From positions 1 through 57,798 of the forward strand of contig VGOD01000008.1 in NCBI GenBank assembly GCA_016876015.1: DNA of 57,798 bases, in the 5' to 3' direction. The stretch is from Chloroflexota bacterium (GTDB lineage Bacteria; Chloroflexota; Anaerolineae; CG2-30-64-16). The notes under the pieces are model-generated. The model was not told the origin of the DNA. It made no database searches and saw only the letters and a list, made by a program, of their open reading frames with translations. Positions 22,038 to 29,985 of this stretch are shown one piece after another (within the stretch, counting starts at the first letter, position 1; each line of letters opens with the position of its first letter). Made by a program: the position numbers and the translations under genes.

Positions 22038-22122
22038 TCTCGGGCGGGCGCGTTGGCGATGGGCGCCTCCTTCCTCGCGTTGTACGGCGGCATAGGAAGG
22101 AGAGATCACCGGTACCCACGCC

Positions 22123-22249
22123 CTGCCTAGCCCCATTAAGGTGGGGCCAGGCAGAGTCTGCAAAAGGGGTTCTCAGGTGGCGCTGGCGCCCGAAAACCCC
22201 ACGAAAGTGTATGCTCCATTTCTCCCCTGCCGCAGCGGGGGAGAAATGG
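22123..22249. repeat. Two intercistronic hairpins between SBP and permease genes
   Basis: The 307-bp gap between the binding protein and first permease holds no gene but two strong inverted repeats. The first is 22123-22135 / 22142-22154 (12 of 13 pairs). The second is 22216-22227 / 22238-22249 (CCATTTCTCCCC and its exact complement, 10-nt loop). Neither is followed by a T run. Position suggests 3'-end protection of the binding-protein message, or attenuation of downstream genes. Confidence 0.8.
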
Positions 22250-22344
22250 GTCGGGGGATTGCAGGGGAACCTCTGCGTTACCCTGACACTACCGACGTTC
22301 CCCAGGGTGAGCCTTTCTACAGCCGAGCTGAAAAGGGGGCAGGT

Positions 22345-23328
22345 ATGCTGAGATACATCGCGCGCCGGGTCGGGAATATGGCGGTCACGATGGTATTCAT
22401 CATTATCCTCGGATTTATGATCATCGAGCTGCCGCCGGGATCCTATCTGGAGTTCGAGATCGAGCGCTTGCGTATGGCGGGCGGCAACGTCTACCAGGAT
22501 CAGATCGAAGCCCTCAAGAAGACCTATGGAGTTGATGATCCGATTCCGCTTAAGTTCTGGAAGTGGGTTTCCGGGTTTGTGCAGGGCGATTTTGGGTTTT
22601 CATTTGAGTATATGAAACCTGTCAAGGAGATCATTTGGGCGCGGCTGGGTTACACCATGATTATCTCTGTGCTGACGCTTCTCTTCAGTTGGACGGTCGC
22701 CATCCTCATCGGTGTTTATTCGGCGACCCATCGGTACACCCTCCCCGACTATGCCATCACCGTGATACAGTTTTTTGGCCTGTCGGTGCCTGCCTTCCTC
22801 TTGGCTCTGGTGCTGATGGTAATCGCCCAGCAGGTATTCGGCATGCAAGTGGTGGGGCTTTTCTCGGATCAGTATCGCGATGCGCCGTGGAGCCTGGCGA
22901 AGTTCATTGACTTCTTGGCACACGTGTGGATTCCCGTTGTCGTCATCGGTCTCAACGGCACCGCATGGGTCAGCCGCGTGATGCGTGGGAACCTGTTGGA
23001 TGTGCTCGGCATGCAATACGTGCAGACGGCGCGAGCCAAGGGGCTGGCTGAGCGAAAGGTGATCTGGAAACATGCGGTGCGCAATGCCCTGCATCCCTTG
23101 GTGATGGTGCTGGGCACCAGCCTGCCGGCCATCGTCTCCGGTGAAGTGATCGTGGCGACCGTGCTCAACCTCCCCACCAGCGGGCCGATCTATTTCCGGG
23201 CTTTGATCCAACAGGACATGTACCTGGCGGGAACCTTTCTGGTTTTCCTGGCGATCATCCTGCTGATCGGCAACCTGCTGGCCGATATCCTTCTGGCATG
23301 GCTCGACCCGCGCATCCAGTTCGAATGA
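22345..23328 (+). CDS. ABC transporter permease, DppB/OppB-like
   Basis: A 327-residue inner-membrane permease with about six transmembrane helices. The N-terminus MLRYIARRVGNMAVTMVFII is typical of the OppB family. The EAA coupling loop reads YVQTARAKGLAERKVIWKH followed by AVRNALHPLV. ATG at 22345 is preceded by AAAAGGGGG. Its N-terminal periplasmic loop is longer than in many DppB proteins. It pairs with the permease starting at 23357 (28-bp gap) to form the translocation channel. Confidence 0.92.
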   Translation: MLRYIARRVGNMAVTMVFIIILGFMIIELPPGSYLEFEIERLRMAGGNVYQDQIEALKKTYGVDDPIPLKFWKWVSGFVQGDFGFSFEYMKPVKEIIWARLGYTMIISVLTLLFSWTVAILIGVYSATHRYTLPDYAITVIQFFGLSVPAFLLALVLMVIAQQVFGMQVVGLFSDQYRDAPWSLAKFIDFLAHVWIPVVVIGLNGTAWVSRVMRGNLLDVLGMQYVQTARAKGLAERKVIWKHAVRNALHPLVMVLGTSLPAIVSGEVIVATVLNLPTSGPIYFRALIQQDMYLAGTFLVFLAIILLIGNLLADILLAWLDPRIQFE

Positions 23329-23356
23329 GAGCCGTGCCAAAGAGAGGGCGTGAAAA

Positions 23357-24508
23357 ATGACTGAAGTCTTGACCCCTGCAGCAACCGCGCCGGGCATGAT
23401 GCGTGAGCCGGTCAGTGAAGTCGGGCAGATGTCGCAATGGCAGCTTATGCGGCTGCGTTTTGCCCGTAATAAGCTGGCCATGACCGGTGTCGTAGGCCTC
23501 GTCGTGATGTATCTCCTGGTCGTGTTGGCGCCGTTCCTGGCCCCCAACGATTATACCTTTCAGAATTCGGATTACCTGTACGGTCCACCCAGTCCAGTCA
23601 CCTTTATCAACCCCGATGGGCGGTTGGGACTGCGTCCCTATACGTATGGCGTCACGACCGAGCTCGATGTAAAGAACTTCAAGTATGTGTTCGCCCTCGA
23701 TGAGACTCAAAAGATTCCCGTACACTTCTTCGTGCGTGGCGATCCCTATCAGATGCTCGGCTTCATCAAGTCGGACATCCATCTGTTCGGCATCGAGCCA
23801 CCGCAACGCCTCTATCCTTTTGGCGCGGATGACCTGGGGCGGTGTATGATGGCGCGTGTGCTGATGGGCGGCCAAATTTCGATGACCGTCGGTCTGCTCG
23901 GTGTAGCGTTGACGATCATCTTCGGCTCCCTGATGGGCGGCGCATCCGGCTATTTTGGCGGCGTGATAGATGATATCATGCAGCGCATCATCGAGATCAT
24001 CATGGCGTTCCCCACGATTCCTTTGTGGGCCGCGTTGGCCGCCGCCTTACCTGACATCTCCGGCAGTTTCACGGCCTTGCACCGCTACTTCCTGATTACC
24101 GTGATCCTCTCTCTGGTGAACTGGACGGGGTTGGCGCGGCAACTCCGGGCAAAGGTGATGTCCTATCGCCAGGCCGATTTCTGTCAGGCGGCGCTGGCGG
24201 CAGGCGCATCCGATGCCCGGATCATCATCCAACACATGATCCCCAATGCTGCCAGCCACATCATCGTCGTCGGGGCGCTGGCGATTCCCGGCATGATCCT
24301 GGGCGAGACCGCGCTGAGCTTCCTGGGCCTGGGTATCCTGCCACCTCTGGTCAGTTGGGGGTCGCTCCTGCGGGGCGCCACCCAGGTATCAGCGGTGATC
24401 CTGCACCCGTGGCTGATGATCCCCGGTCTTGGGGTCGTGCTGACCGTTCTTTTCTTCAGCTTCTTGGGCGATGGCCTGCGCGATGCCGTTGATCCCTATT
24501 CGATCTAG
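23357..24508 (+). CDS. ABC transporter permease, DppC/OppC-like
   Basis: A 383-residue permease, larger than typical DppC (~300) because of a periplasmic insert between the first and second helices (about residues 65-160). The N-terminal cytoplasmic segment MRLRFARNKLAMTGVVGLVV fits the OppC N-terminal domain, and the EAA loop reads FCQAALAAGASDARIIIQHM then IPNA. It is in the same operon as the preceding permease and the ATPases, 30 bp ahead of the ATG at 24539. Confidence 0.92.
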   Translation: MTEVLTPAATAPGMMREPVSEVGQMSQWQLMRLRFARNKLAMTGVVGLVVMYLLVVLAPFLAPNDYTFQNSDYLYGPPSPVTFINPDGRLGLRPYTYGVTTELDVKNFKYVFALDETQKIPVHFFVRGDPYQMLGFIKSDIHLFGIEPPQRLYPFGADDLGRCMMARVLMGGQISMTVGLLGVALTIIFGSLMGGASGYFGGVIDDIMQRIIEIIMAFPTIPLWAALAAALPDISGSFTALHRYFLITVILSLVNWTGLARQLRAKVMSYRQADFCQAALAAGASDARIIIQHMIPNAASHIIVVGALAIPGMILGETALSFLGLGILPPLVSWGSLLRGATQVSAVILHPWLMIPGLGVVLTVLFFSFLGDGLRDAVDPYSI

Positions 24509-24538
24509 TCAGGATGGGAGAAGGTGACAGGGGGAGCC

Positions 24539-25609
24539 ATGAGTGAGCAAGCGGCATCCGCCAGTGATGGTCGCGATGTGATTCTGCAGATCAGGGATCT
24601 GCACACCTACTTTTTTACCGATCTGGGCATCTCGCGCGCGCTGAACGGCGTCAGCCTGGATGTGCCGGCGGGCAAAGTGATGGGCGTGGTGGGCGAAAGT
24701 GGTTGCGGTAAGAGCATGACCGCGCTCTCAATTCTGCGCCTGGTACCTAAGCCGGGGCGCATCGTGCGCGGTGAGATCGTGCTGCACCGCAAACAGCAGC
24801 AGGGCGCCTCACAGGTCATCACCGAGGTCAAGCTCACCGATCTGCATCCCCAGGGGCGTGAGATTCGCAGCATCCGCGGGGATGAGATCGCCATGATCTT
24901 CCAGGAGCCGATGACCTCGCTGAATCCGTCGTACACGGTGGGCGACCAGATCATGGAGACGATCCTGCTGCACCAGCAGGTGGACCAGGTGGAGGCAGAG
25001 GCTCGCGCCGTGAAGATCCTCGATCAGGTCGGCATGCCAAACCCATCCTCGCTGATAAAGCGCTATCCCCACGAGCTCAGCGGGGGGATGCGACAGAGGG
25101 CCATGATCGCGATGGCTCTCTCGTGCACCCCCTCGATCCTGATCGCAGACGAACCGACCACAGCCCTGGACGTGACCACCGAGGCGCAAATCCTGGACCT
25201 GATGCGTGAGCTGCAGGCCGAGATCGGGATGACCATCCTCTACATCACACATAATCTGGGGGTTGTAGCGCAGATGTGCGACACGGTGGCAGTGATGTAT
25301 CTGGGTCGAGTGGTAGAACTGGCCACGGTTGATGCGCTTTTCTATGATCCCCGGCATCCATATGCCAAAGCCCTGTTGCGCTCTATCCCGCACGTGGGCA
25401 GCCGCACCAAGGCGCGTCTGGAACCAATCCGCGGGGTCGTGCCTGATCCCTACACGACCGTAGCCGGTTGTCCGTTTCACCCGCGCTGTGACATGATCCG
25501 GCCCGGCGTCTGCGATGTGCGTGTGCCGACTCTGACAGCCGTGACAGACGAACACTCGGTGCGTTGCTTCCTGTACTCTGACCAGGCGGAAGAAAACCAT
25601 GAAGGCTAA
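24539..25609 (+). CDS. Oligopeptide/oligosaccharide ABC transporter ATPase, OppD/DppD-like
   Basis: A 356-residue ATP-binding subunit. Walker A GESGCGKS, Q-loop FQEPMTSLNP, signature LSGGMRQRAMIAMAL, Walker B ILIADEPTTALD and the H-loop THNLG are all visible. The C-terminal oligopeptide-transporter region has the Cys-containing motif GCPFHPRC. ATG at 24539 follows AGGGGGAGCC; an upstream GTG at 24524 is less likely. It overlaps the next ATPase gene by 11 bp. Confidence 0.95.
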   Translation: MSEQAASASDGRDVILQIRDLHTYFFTDLGISRALNGVSLDVPAGKVMGVVGESGCGKSMTALSILRLVPKPGRIVRGEIVLHRKQQQGASQVITEVKLTDLHPQGREIRSIRGDEIAMIFQEPMTSLNPSYTVGDQIMETILLHQQVDQVEAEARAVKILDQVGMPNPSSLIKRYPHELSGGMRQRAMIAMALSCTPSILIADEPTTALDVTTEAQILDLMRELQAEIGMTILYITHNLGVVAQMCDTVAVMYLGRVVELATVDALFYDPRHPYAKALLRSIPHVGSRTKARLEPIRGVVPDPYTTVAGCPFHPRCDMIRPGVCDVRVPTLTAVTDEHSVRCFLYSDQAEENHEG

Positions 25610-26627
25610 CCTCAGTCATAACGAGTTACTGCTTGACATCAAGGGCCTTAAGAAGTATTTCCCAATTCGCCAGGGGCTGCTGCGACGAGGGGCCGGCGCG
25701 GTGAAAGCCGTGGACGGCATTGATTTCTTTGTGCGTCAAGGCGAAACGCTGGGTCTGGTGGGCGAGAGCGGCTGCGGCAAAACGACGGCAGGGCGCACAA
25801 TCATGCGTCTCCTTGCACCAACTGCCGGAGAAATCCGCTTCAATGATCCGAACCTGGGCTGGGTGAACCTGGAAAGGATGTCGCGCCAGGAACTGCTGAA
25901 GGTGCGCCCCAACATGCAGATCATCTTCCAGGATCCATTCTCCTCGCTGGACCCGCGCATGACAGTGCAAAGGATCGTGGCCGAGCCCTTGGTGATTAAC
26001 CGCGTGGCGCACGGCCAGGAGCTAAGAGATCGCGTCGCCGATTTGCTGCAGGTAGTCGGGATGCGGCCGGAGTATATGAGCCGCTATCCCCACGCCTTCA
26101 GCGGCGGCCAACGGCAACGATTGGGGATCGCCCGCGCTCTGGCATTGAACCCGAAGCTGATCGTCTGCGATGAACCGGTATCGGCGTTGGATGTCTCGAT
26201 CCAGGCGCAGGTGCTCAATCTACTTGAGGACTTGCAAGCGCAGTTCAACCTGACCTACGTCTTCATCGCGCACGATCTGAGCGTAGTCGAGCATATCTCC
26301 GATCGAGTCGCGGTCATGTACGTGGGCAAGCTGGTCGAGTTGGCCGACACGGATAAGTTGTACTATCATCCTAAACACCCCTATACCGAGGCGCTGATGG
26401 CGGCCCTGCCCAAGCCAGACCCGCGACATCGCGATCGGCCGATCCGGCTGCCCGGCGAAGTGGCCAGCGCAGCGAACCCGCCCTCTGGCTGCTATTTCCA
26501 TCCTCGCTGCCGTTACGCGCAGGCGCAGTGCACCCAAGAGACGCCGCAGCTCCGGGAGATCAGCGCGGGGCATTGGGTGAGCTGTCATCTGGCGGGTGAT
26601 TTACAGTTGAGAGGGGTGCTGGGGTAG
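25599..26627 (+). CDS. Oligopeptide/oligosaccharide ABC transporter ATPase, OppF/DppF-like
   Basis: A 342-residue ATP-binding subunit that would heterodimerise with the preceding OppD-like protein. Walker A GESGCGKTT, Q-loop FQDPFSSLDPRM, signature FSGGQRQRLGIARAL, Walker B LIVCDEPVSALD, H-loop AHDLSVVEHI, and the C-terminal CYFHPRCRYAQ. Its start overlaps the end of the previous gene by 11 bp, implying translational coupling. A hairpin begins at its stop codon. Confidence 0.95.
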   Translation: MKANLSHNELLLDIKGLKKYFPIRQGLLRRGAGAVKAVDGIDFFVRQGETLGLVGESGCGKTTAGRTIMRLLAPTAGEIRFNDPNLGWVNLERMSRQELLKVRPNMQIIFQDPFSSLDPRMTVQRIVAEPLVINRVAHGQELRDRVADLLQVVGMRPEYMSRYPHAFSGGQRQRLGIARALALNPKLIVCDEPVSALDVSIQAQVLNLLEDLQAQFNLTYVFIAHDLSVVEHISDRVAVMYVGKLVELADTDKLYYHPKHPYTEALMAALPKPDPRHRDRPIRLPGEVASAANPPSGCYFHPRCRYAQAQCTQETPQLREISAGHWVSCHLAGDLQLRGVLG

Positions 26628-26666
26628 TTGCACTGGTGCTGAAGCAGCACCTGCGTGGCCGCAACT
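26626..26666. repeat. Hairpin at the end of the ATPase gene
   Basis: Inner stem GGTGCTG / CAGCACC (26635-26641 / 26645-26651) and outer stem AGTTGC / GCAACT (26626-26631 / 26661-26666). It is placed between the importer genes and the GH172 genes. There is no T run, so it may be a processing or attenuation point rather than a classical terminator. Confidence 0.6.
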
Positions 26667-26745
26667 CCAAGCGCGCAAGGCGAGACAATAGGTGAGTTGT
26701 TATCCGACGGATTCCCAGAATCTCACAACTCAAGGAGAGGATATC

Positions 26746-27840
26746 ATGGCAAAGGGTTACAACGGTCTGGGCCTAAGCCTGGGCACGCTGTCGTTGTTGT
26801 CGAACGCCAAGACGCGCTCGATCAGCCCGGAGAATTTCACCGGCGAGAAGGGCAAGGGCGGCATGGCGACCGAAGGCACGGGTGCGGCCCGGGCGCGGGA
26901 TCTCGGCCAGGGCTGGAAGATCTCCCCTTCGATCCGCATCGCGGCCGGCCAGACGTTCGAGCTGGCGAACATCGCCGGCCCCGGCGCCATCCAGCACATC
27001 TGGATGACCCCGACGGGAAACTGGCGCTTCAACATCCTGCGCATCTATTGGGATGGCTCCGATACACCGGCTGTGGAATGTCCGGTGGGCGATTTCTTCG
27101 CCTCTGCCTATGGCCGCTATGCCCAGATCTCCTCGCTGGCAGTCTGCGTCAATCCGCGCAGCGGCCTCAACTGCTATTGGGAGATGTCCTTCCGCAAGGC
27201 ATGTCGGATCACCATGACCAACATCGCCAACGAAGATATGGTGCTCTACTACCAGATTGATTATACGTTGACGGACGTGCCGGACAATGCGGCCTATTTC
27301 CACGCCCAATTCCGGCGCACTAACCCCTTGCCTTACAAGCAAGTCTATACCATCCTGGACGGTGTGCAGGGACAGGGGCACTTCGTCGGCGCCTACATGG
27401 CCTGGGGGGTCAACAACTGCGGCTGGTGGGGCGAAGGGGAGATCAAGTTCTACATTGACGGCGACGAATGGCCGACGATCTGCGGCACCGGGACCGAAGA
27501 CTACTTCTGCGGTTCCTATGACTTCGATCTGGGCAAGGAGAACGGCGGCTATCGCGAATTCACCACGCCTTACGCGGGTCTCTCGCAGGTGATCCGCCCC
27601 GACGGGCTGTACGACTCGCAGACGCGCTTCTCCATGTATCGCTGGCACATCATGGACCCGATCCGCTTCGAGCAGGATCTGCGGGTGACAATCCAGGCGC
27701 TTGGCTGGCGCGGCTCGCGCACCGATCGCCAATATCTGCCGCTGCAGGATGACATCGCCTCGGTGGCCTTCTGGTATCAGACGCTGCCGGCCGCGCCATT
27801 CCCCAAGCTGCCGGATCGTGACTATCTGGAGATCATCTGA
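26746..27840 (+). CDS. GH172 / DUF2961 glycoside hydrolase, paralogue 1
   Basis: A 364-residue DUF2961 protein, the family now classed as GH172. Characterised members act on alpha-D-fructofuranosides or alpha-D-arabinofuranosides, and the related fold forms hexamers resembling viral capsid jelly rolls. Conserved-looking segments: FTGEKGKGGMATEG, WGVNNCGWWGEGEIKFYIDG and CGTGTEDYFCGSYDF, with acidic residues suited to catalysis. No signal peptide, so it likely acts on imported sugars. Start: ATG at 26746 after AAGGAGAGG. The stop overlaps the start of a close paralogue by one base (TGATG). Substrate is inferred only from family. Confidence 0.9.
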   Translation: MAKGYNGLGLSLGTLSLLSNAKTRSISPENFTGEKGKGGMATEGTGAARARDLGQGWKISPSIRIAAGQTFELANIAGPGAIQHIWMTPTGNWRFNILRIYWDGSDTPAVECPVGDFFASAYGRYAQISSLAVCVNPRSGLNCYWEMSFRKACRITMTNIANEDMVLYYQIDYTLTDVPDNAAYFHAQFRRTNPLPYKQVYTILDGVQGQGHFVGAYMAWGVNNCGWWGEGEIKFYIDGDEWPTICGTGTEDYFCGSYDFDLGKENGGYREFTTPYAGLSQVIRPDGLYDSQTRFSMYRWHIMDPIRFEQDLRVTIQALGWRGSRTDRQYLPLQDDIASVAFWYQTLPAAPFPKLPDRDYLEII

Positions 27841-28925
27841 TGTTCAATGGGTTGGGCATGAACCTGGGTACCCTGGCCCGGCTCTCGAACGCCAGGACGC
27901 GTTCGATCAGCGCCGAGAACTTTACCGGCGAGAAGGGCAAGGGCGGCATGGCTACCGAGGGCCAAGGGGCTGCCGCGGCGCGTGACCTGGGCCAGGGTTG
28001 GAAGGTGTCGCCGAGCGTGCCAGTGGAGCCTGGGCAGACATACGTCGTGGCCGACATCGCAGGGCCGGGCGCGATTCAACACATGTGGCTGAGCGGCGAC
28101 TTGGCGCGCAAGGGGCCGTTGGCCCGCAACTACATCGTGCGCATCTACTGGGACGGGCAGGAGCAGCCGTCGGTCGAGTGCCCGGTGGCCGACTTCTTCG
28201 CGTGCGGCTGGGGCCAGTATGCGCAGGTGAACTCGCTGCCGGTGGCCGTCAACCCCAATCGCGGCTACAACTGCTTCTGGGAGATGCCCTTCCGCAAGCG
28301 CTGCCTGATCACGCTCGAAAACCGGCACACAGACCCGATCCGGTTCTATTACCAGGTCGATTACACGCTCACCGACGTGGGTGCTGACCTGGCCTATTTC
28401 CATGCCCAGTTCCGGCGTACCAATCCGCTGCCCTACATGCAGCCCTACACCATCCTGGAGGGCGTGCGCGGAAAGGGGCAATACGTCGGCACAGCCATGT
28501 CCTGGGGGGTCAACAACAACGGTTGGTGGGGCGAAGGCGAGATCAAGTTCTACATTGATGGCGACCGGGACTTCCCCACGATCTGCGGCACCGGCACCGA
28601 GGACTACTTCGGCGGGGCGTACAACTGGGACGTTGATGGGCAGTACGTGCCCTACTCGACCCCCTTCATGGGGATGCACCAGGTCATCCGGCCCGATGGT
28701 CTCTACAAGGCCCAGCAGCGGTTCAGCATGTACCGGTGGCACATCATGGACCCGATCCGCTTCGAGGAGGATTTAAGCGTAACGATCCAGGCGTTGGGGT
28801 GGCGTGATGGTCGGCGTTACTTGCCGCTCCAGGACGACATCGCGTCGGTCGCCTACTGGTATCAGACGCTGCCGACCGCGGCCTTCCCGACGCTACCGAG
28901 CAAAGACTACCTCGAGATCATCTGA
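27840..28925 (+). CDS. GH172 / DUF2961 glycoside hydrolase, paralogue 2
   Basis: A 361-residue protein very similar to the preceding gene over its whole length: both have NLGTL/SLGTL, TRSIS, FTGEKGKGGMATEG, WGVNN.GWWGEGEIKFYIDG and CGTGTEDYF. It starts at the TGATG junction with no separate RBS, so it is probably translated by coupling. Differences cluster around the YN/YD loop after CGTGTEDYF and at residues ~85-100, where this copy has an extra segment. The two may form mixed oligomers or split substrate range (inference). Confidence 0.9.
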   Translation: MFNGLGMNLGTLARLSNARTRSISAENFTGEKGKGGMATEGQGAAAARDLGQGWKVSPSVPVEPGQTYVVADIAGPGAIQHMWLSGDLARKGPLARNYIVRIYWDGQEQPSVECPVADFFACGWGQYAQVNSLPVAVNPNRGYNCFWEMPFRKRCLITLENRHTDPIRFYYQVDYTLTDVGADLAYFHAQFRRTNPLPYMQPYTILEGVRGKGQYVGTAMSWGVNNNGWWGEGEIKFYIDGDRDFPTICGTGTEDYFGGAYNWDVDGQYVPYSTPFMGMHQVIRPDGLYKAQQRFSMYRWHIMDPIRFEEDLSVTIQALGWRDGRRYLPLQDDIASVAYWYQTLPTAAFPTLPSKDYLEII

Positions 28926-29291
28926 ATGGAAGGCCGTTCACCAGGCTGCGGACTGACGCTGGCGCAGGTCGCAGCCTGGCTCTCATCCTCTGCACTTGTC
29001 TTGACGGACATTCTGCTCGTGCGCGGAGCGCTGCTCAGCGTGCTGACTTGGCTTGGCGCTCGGCAGGGGCACGCGCCGACATCCTATAGCCAGTTCGGCT
29101 GGACGCTTGAATTCGTGGATCGCGCGCTGCTGTTGATCCTGGGCTGTGTCGGGATCGGGCTGGCCGTGGGGCTGGAATACTACTACCGCCGGGGAGCCGA
29201 GACGGGCGACTTGGCCCGGCGGGCGATTCGCGGTCTGGGCAGCCTGCTCGCCGTGGGTCTGGCGGCTCTAGCGTTGCAGTTGGCGTTCTAG
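28926..29291 (+). CDS. Small membrane protein, unknown function
   Basis: A 121-residue protein with three hydrophobic segments (about residues 12-43, 65-88 and 103-120). Its ATG directly follows the stop codon of the second GH172 gene (TGAATG), suggesting co-translation. I recognise no family. Position at the end of the importer/GH172 operon suggests a role in membrane organisation of that system, or simple read-through expression. Confidence 0.65.
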   Translation: MEGRSPGCGLTLAQVAAWLSSSALVLTDILLVRGALLSVLTWLGARQGHAPTSYSQFGWTLEFVDRALLLILGCVGIGLAVGLEYYYRRGAETGDLARRAIRGLGSLLAVGLAALALQLAF

Positions 29292-29321
29292 TACAGCCAC
29301 ACGTAGGTGCAGACAAGGTTC

Positions 29322-29347
29322 GTAGTAACGACTTCAGTCGTTACTAC
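29322..29347. repeat. Perfect hairpin GTAGTAACGACT / AGTCGTTACTAC
   Basis: Arms of 12 bp separated by 2 nt, downstream of the small membrane protein gene. The sequence type is a known dispersed palindrome in several bacterial phyla. Only one copy is seen in this window. Confidence 0.85.
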
Positions 29348-29385
29348 CAGGCCTCAGCGCTGACACATGCGATAGATCACGAGAC

Positions 29386-29419
29386 AACAGACCGGGGGCG
29401 CTCATGCCTCCGGTCTGTT
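29386..29419. terminator. Terminator-like hairpin between convergent genes
   Basis: Arms 29386-29399 and 29406-29419 pair at 13 of 14 positions (AACAGACCGG core). It lies between the end of the importer operon (+) and the stop of the hypothetical gene at 29424 (-), so it could end transcription from both sides. No T run follows on either strand. Confidence 0.5.
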
Positions 29420-29423
29420 AGTA

Positions 29424-29909
29424 TCACACCTCGAAAGTCATCATCGTATGATAGAACATGGGCAGCCAGTAGTCGAACTCAGCCGACGTAGAACCCTGCG
29501 CGATGAACACGATCTGGAGCTTGCCCCAGTAGATGTTGCGCACCCATCGCTTTCTCTTGGCCTCTCCCTCCACAAAAGTGAAACGGGCATCAAACCCGAT
29601 CAGCGTCGGCGTCACCGTTTCGTCTTGGGATTCAACGTCGACCCCCGGCAGCGCCTGGAGTCCGGCATTGAAGCCTTCGCGCAACACCGGAACATCCTGT
29701 TCTGTCACAGCGAAACGCAGCTTGAAGCTCTCACACGAGAAGTAGGTGTCCTGCGCCTCCGATTCGGGGAAGAAGACGGCGCCTTTATGGCCCTTGCCCA
29801 TTTTCAGCCCGGTCCATCCCACCGGCAACCAGACGGCATAGCCGGCCTTGGCGTCGGCGTGTTTGAACATCCCATAGTAGAGGGGTTCGCCTTGTCTCGA
29901 TTCAGTCAC
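29424..29909 (-). CDS. Conserved hypothetical cytoplasmic protein
   Basis: A 161-residue protein, rich in aromatic residues, without signal peptide or membrane segment. Near the N-terminus it reads GYAVWLPVGW and near the end TMMTFEV, reminiscent of small PsbP/LpqN-like alpha-beta proteins, but I cannot assign a family. Start: GTG at 29909, because the promoter at 29941-29968 puts the transcript start near 29934 and GGAG precedes it. The upstream ORF start at 29987 would overlap the promoter and the divergent gene. Confidence 0.65.
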   Translation of the reverse strand: MTESRQGEPLYYGMFKHADAKAGYAVWLPVGWTGLKMGKGHKGAVFFPESEAQDTYFSCESFKLRFAVTEQDVPVLREGFNAGLQALPGVDVESQDETVTPTLIGFDARFTFVEGEAKRKRWVRNIYWGKLQIVFIAQGSTSAEFDYWLPMFYHTMMTFEV

Positions 29910-29940
29910 GGTGTTATAGTGCTCCTTGCGAGATGGGCCG

Positions 29941-29968
29941 ATTATAGCATAGCGCGGCCTCCTGCCAA
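29941..29968 (-). promoter_or_regulatory. Promoter with perfect -10 for the hypothetical gene
   Basis: Minus strand: -35 TTGGCA (29963-29968), 16-bp spacer, -10 TATAAT (29941-29946). It fixes the gene start at the GTG at 29909. Confidence 0.7.
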
Positions 29969-29985
29969 ATTGGGAGATCAAGAAC

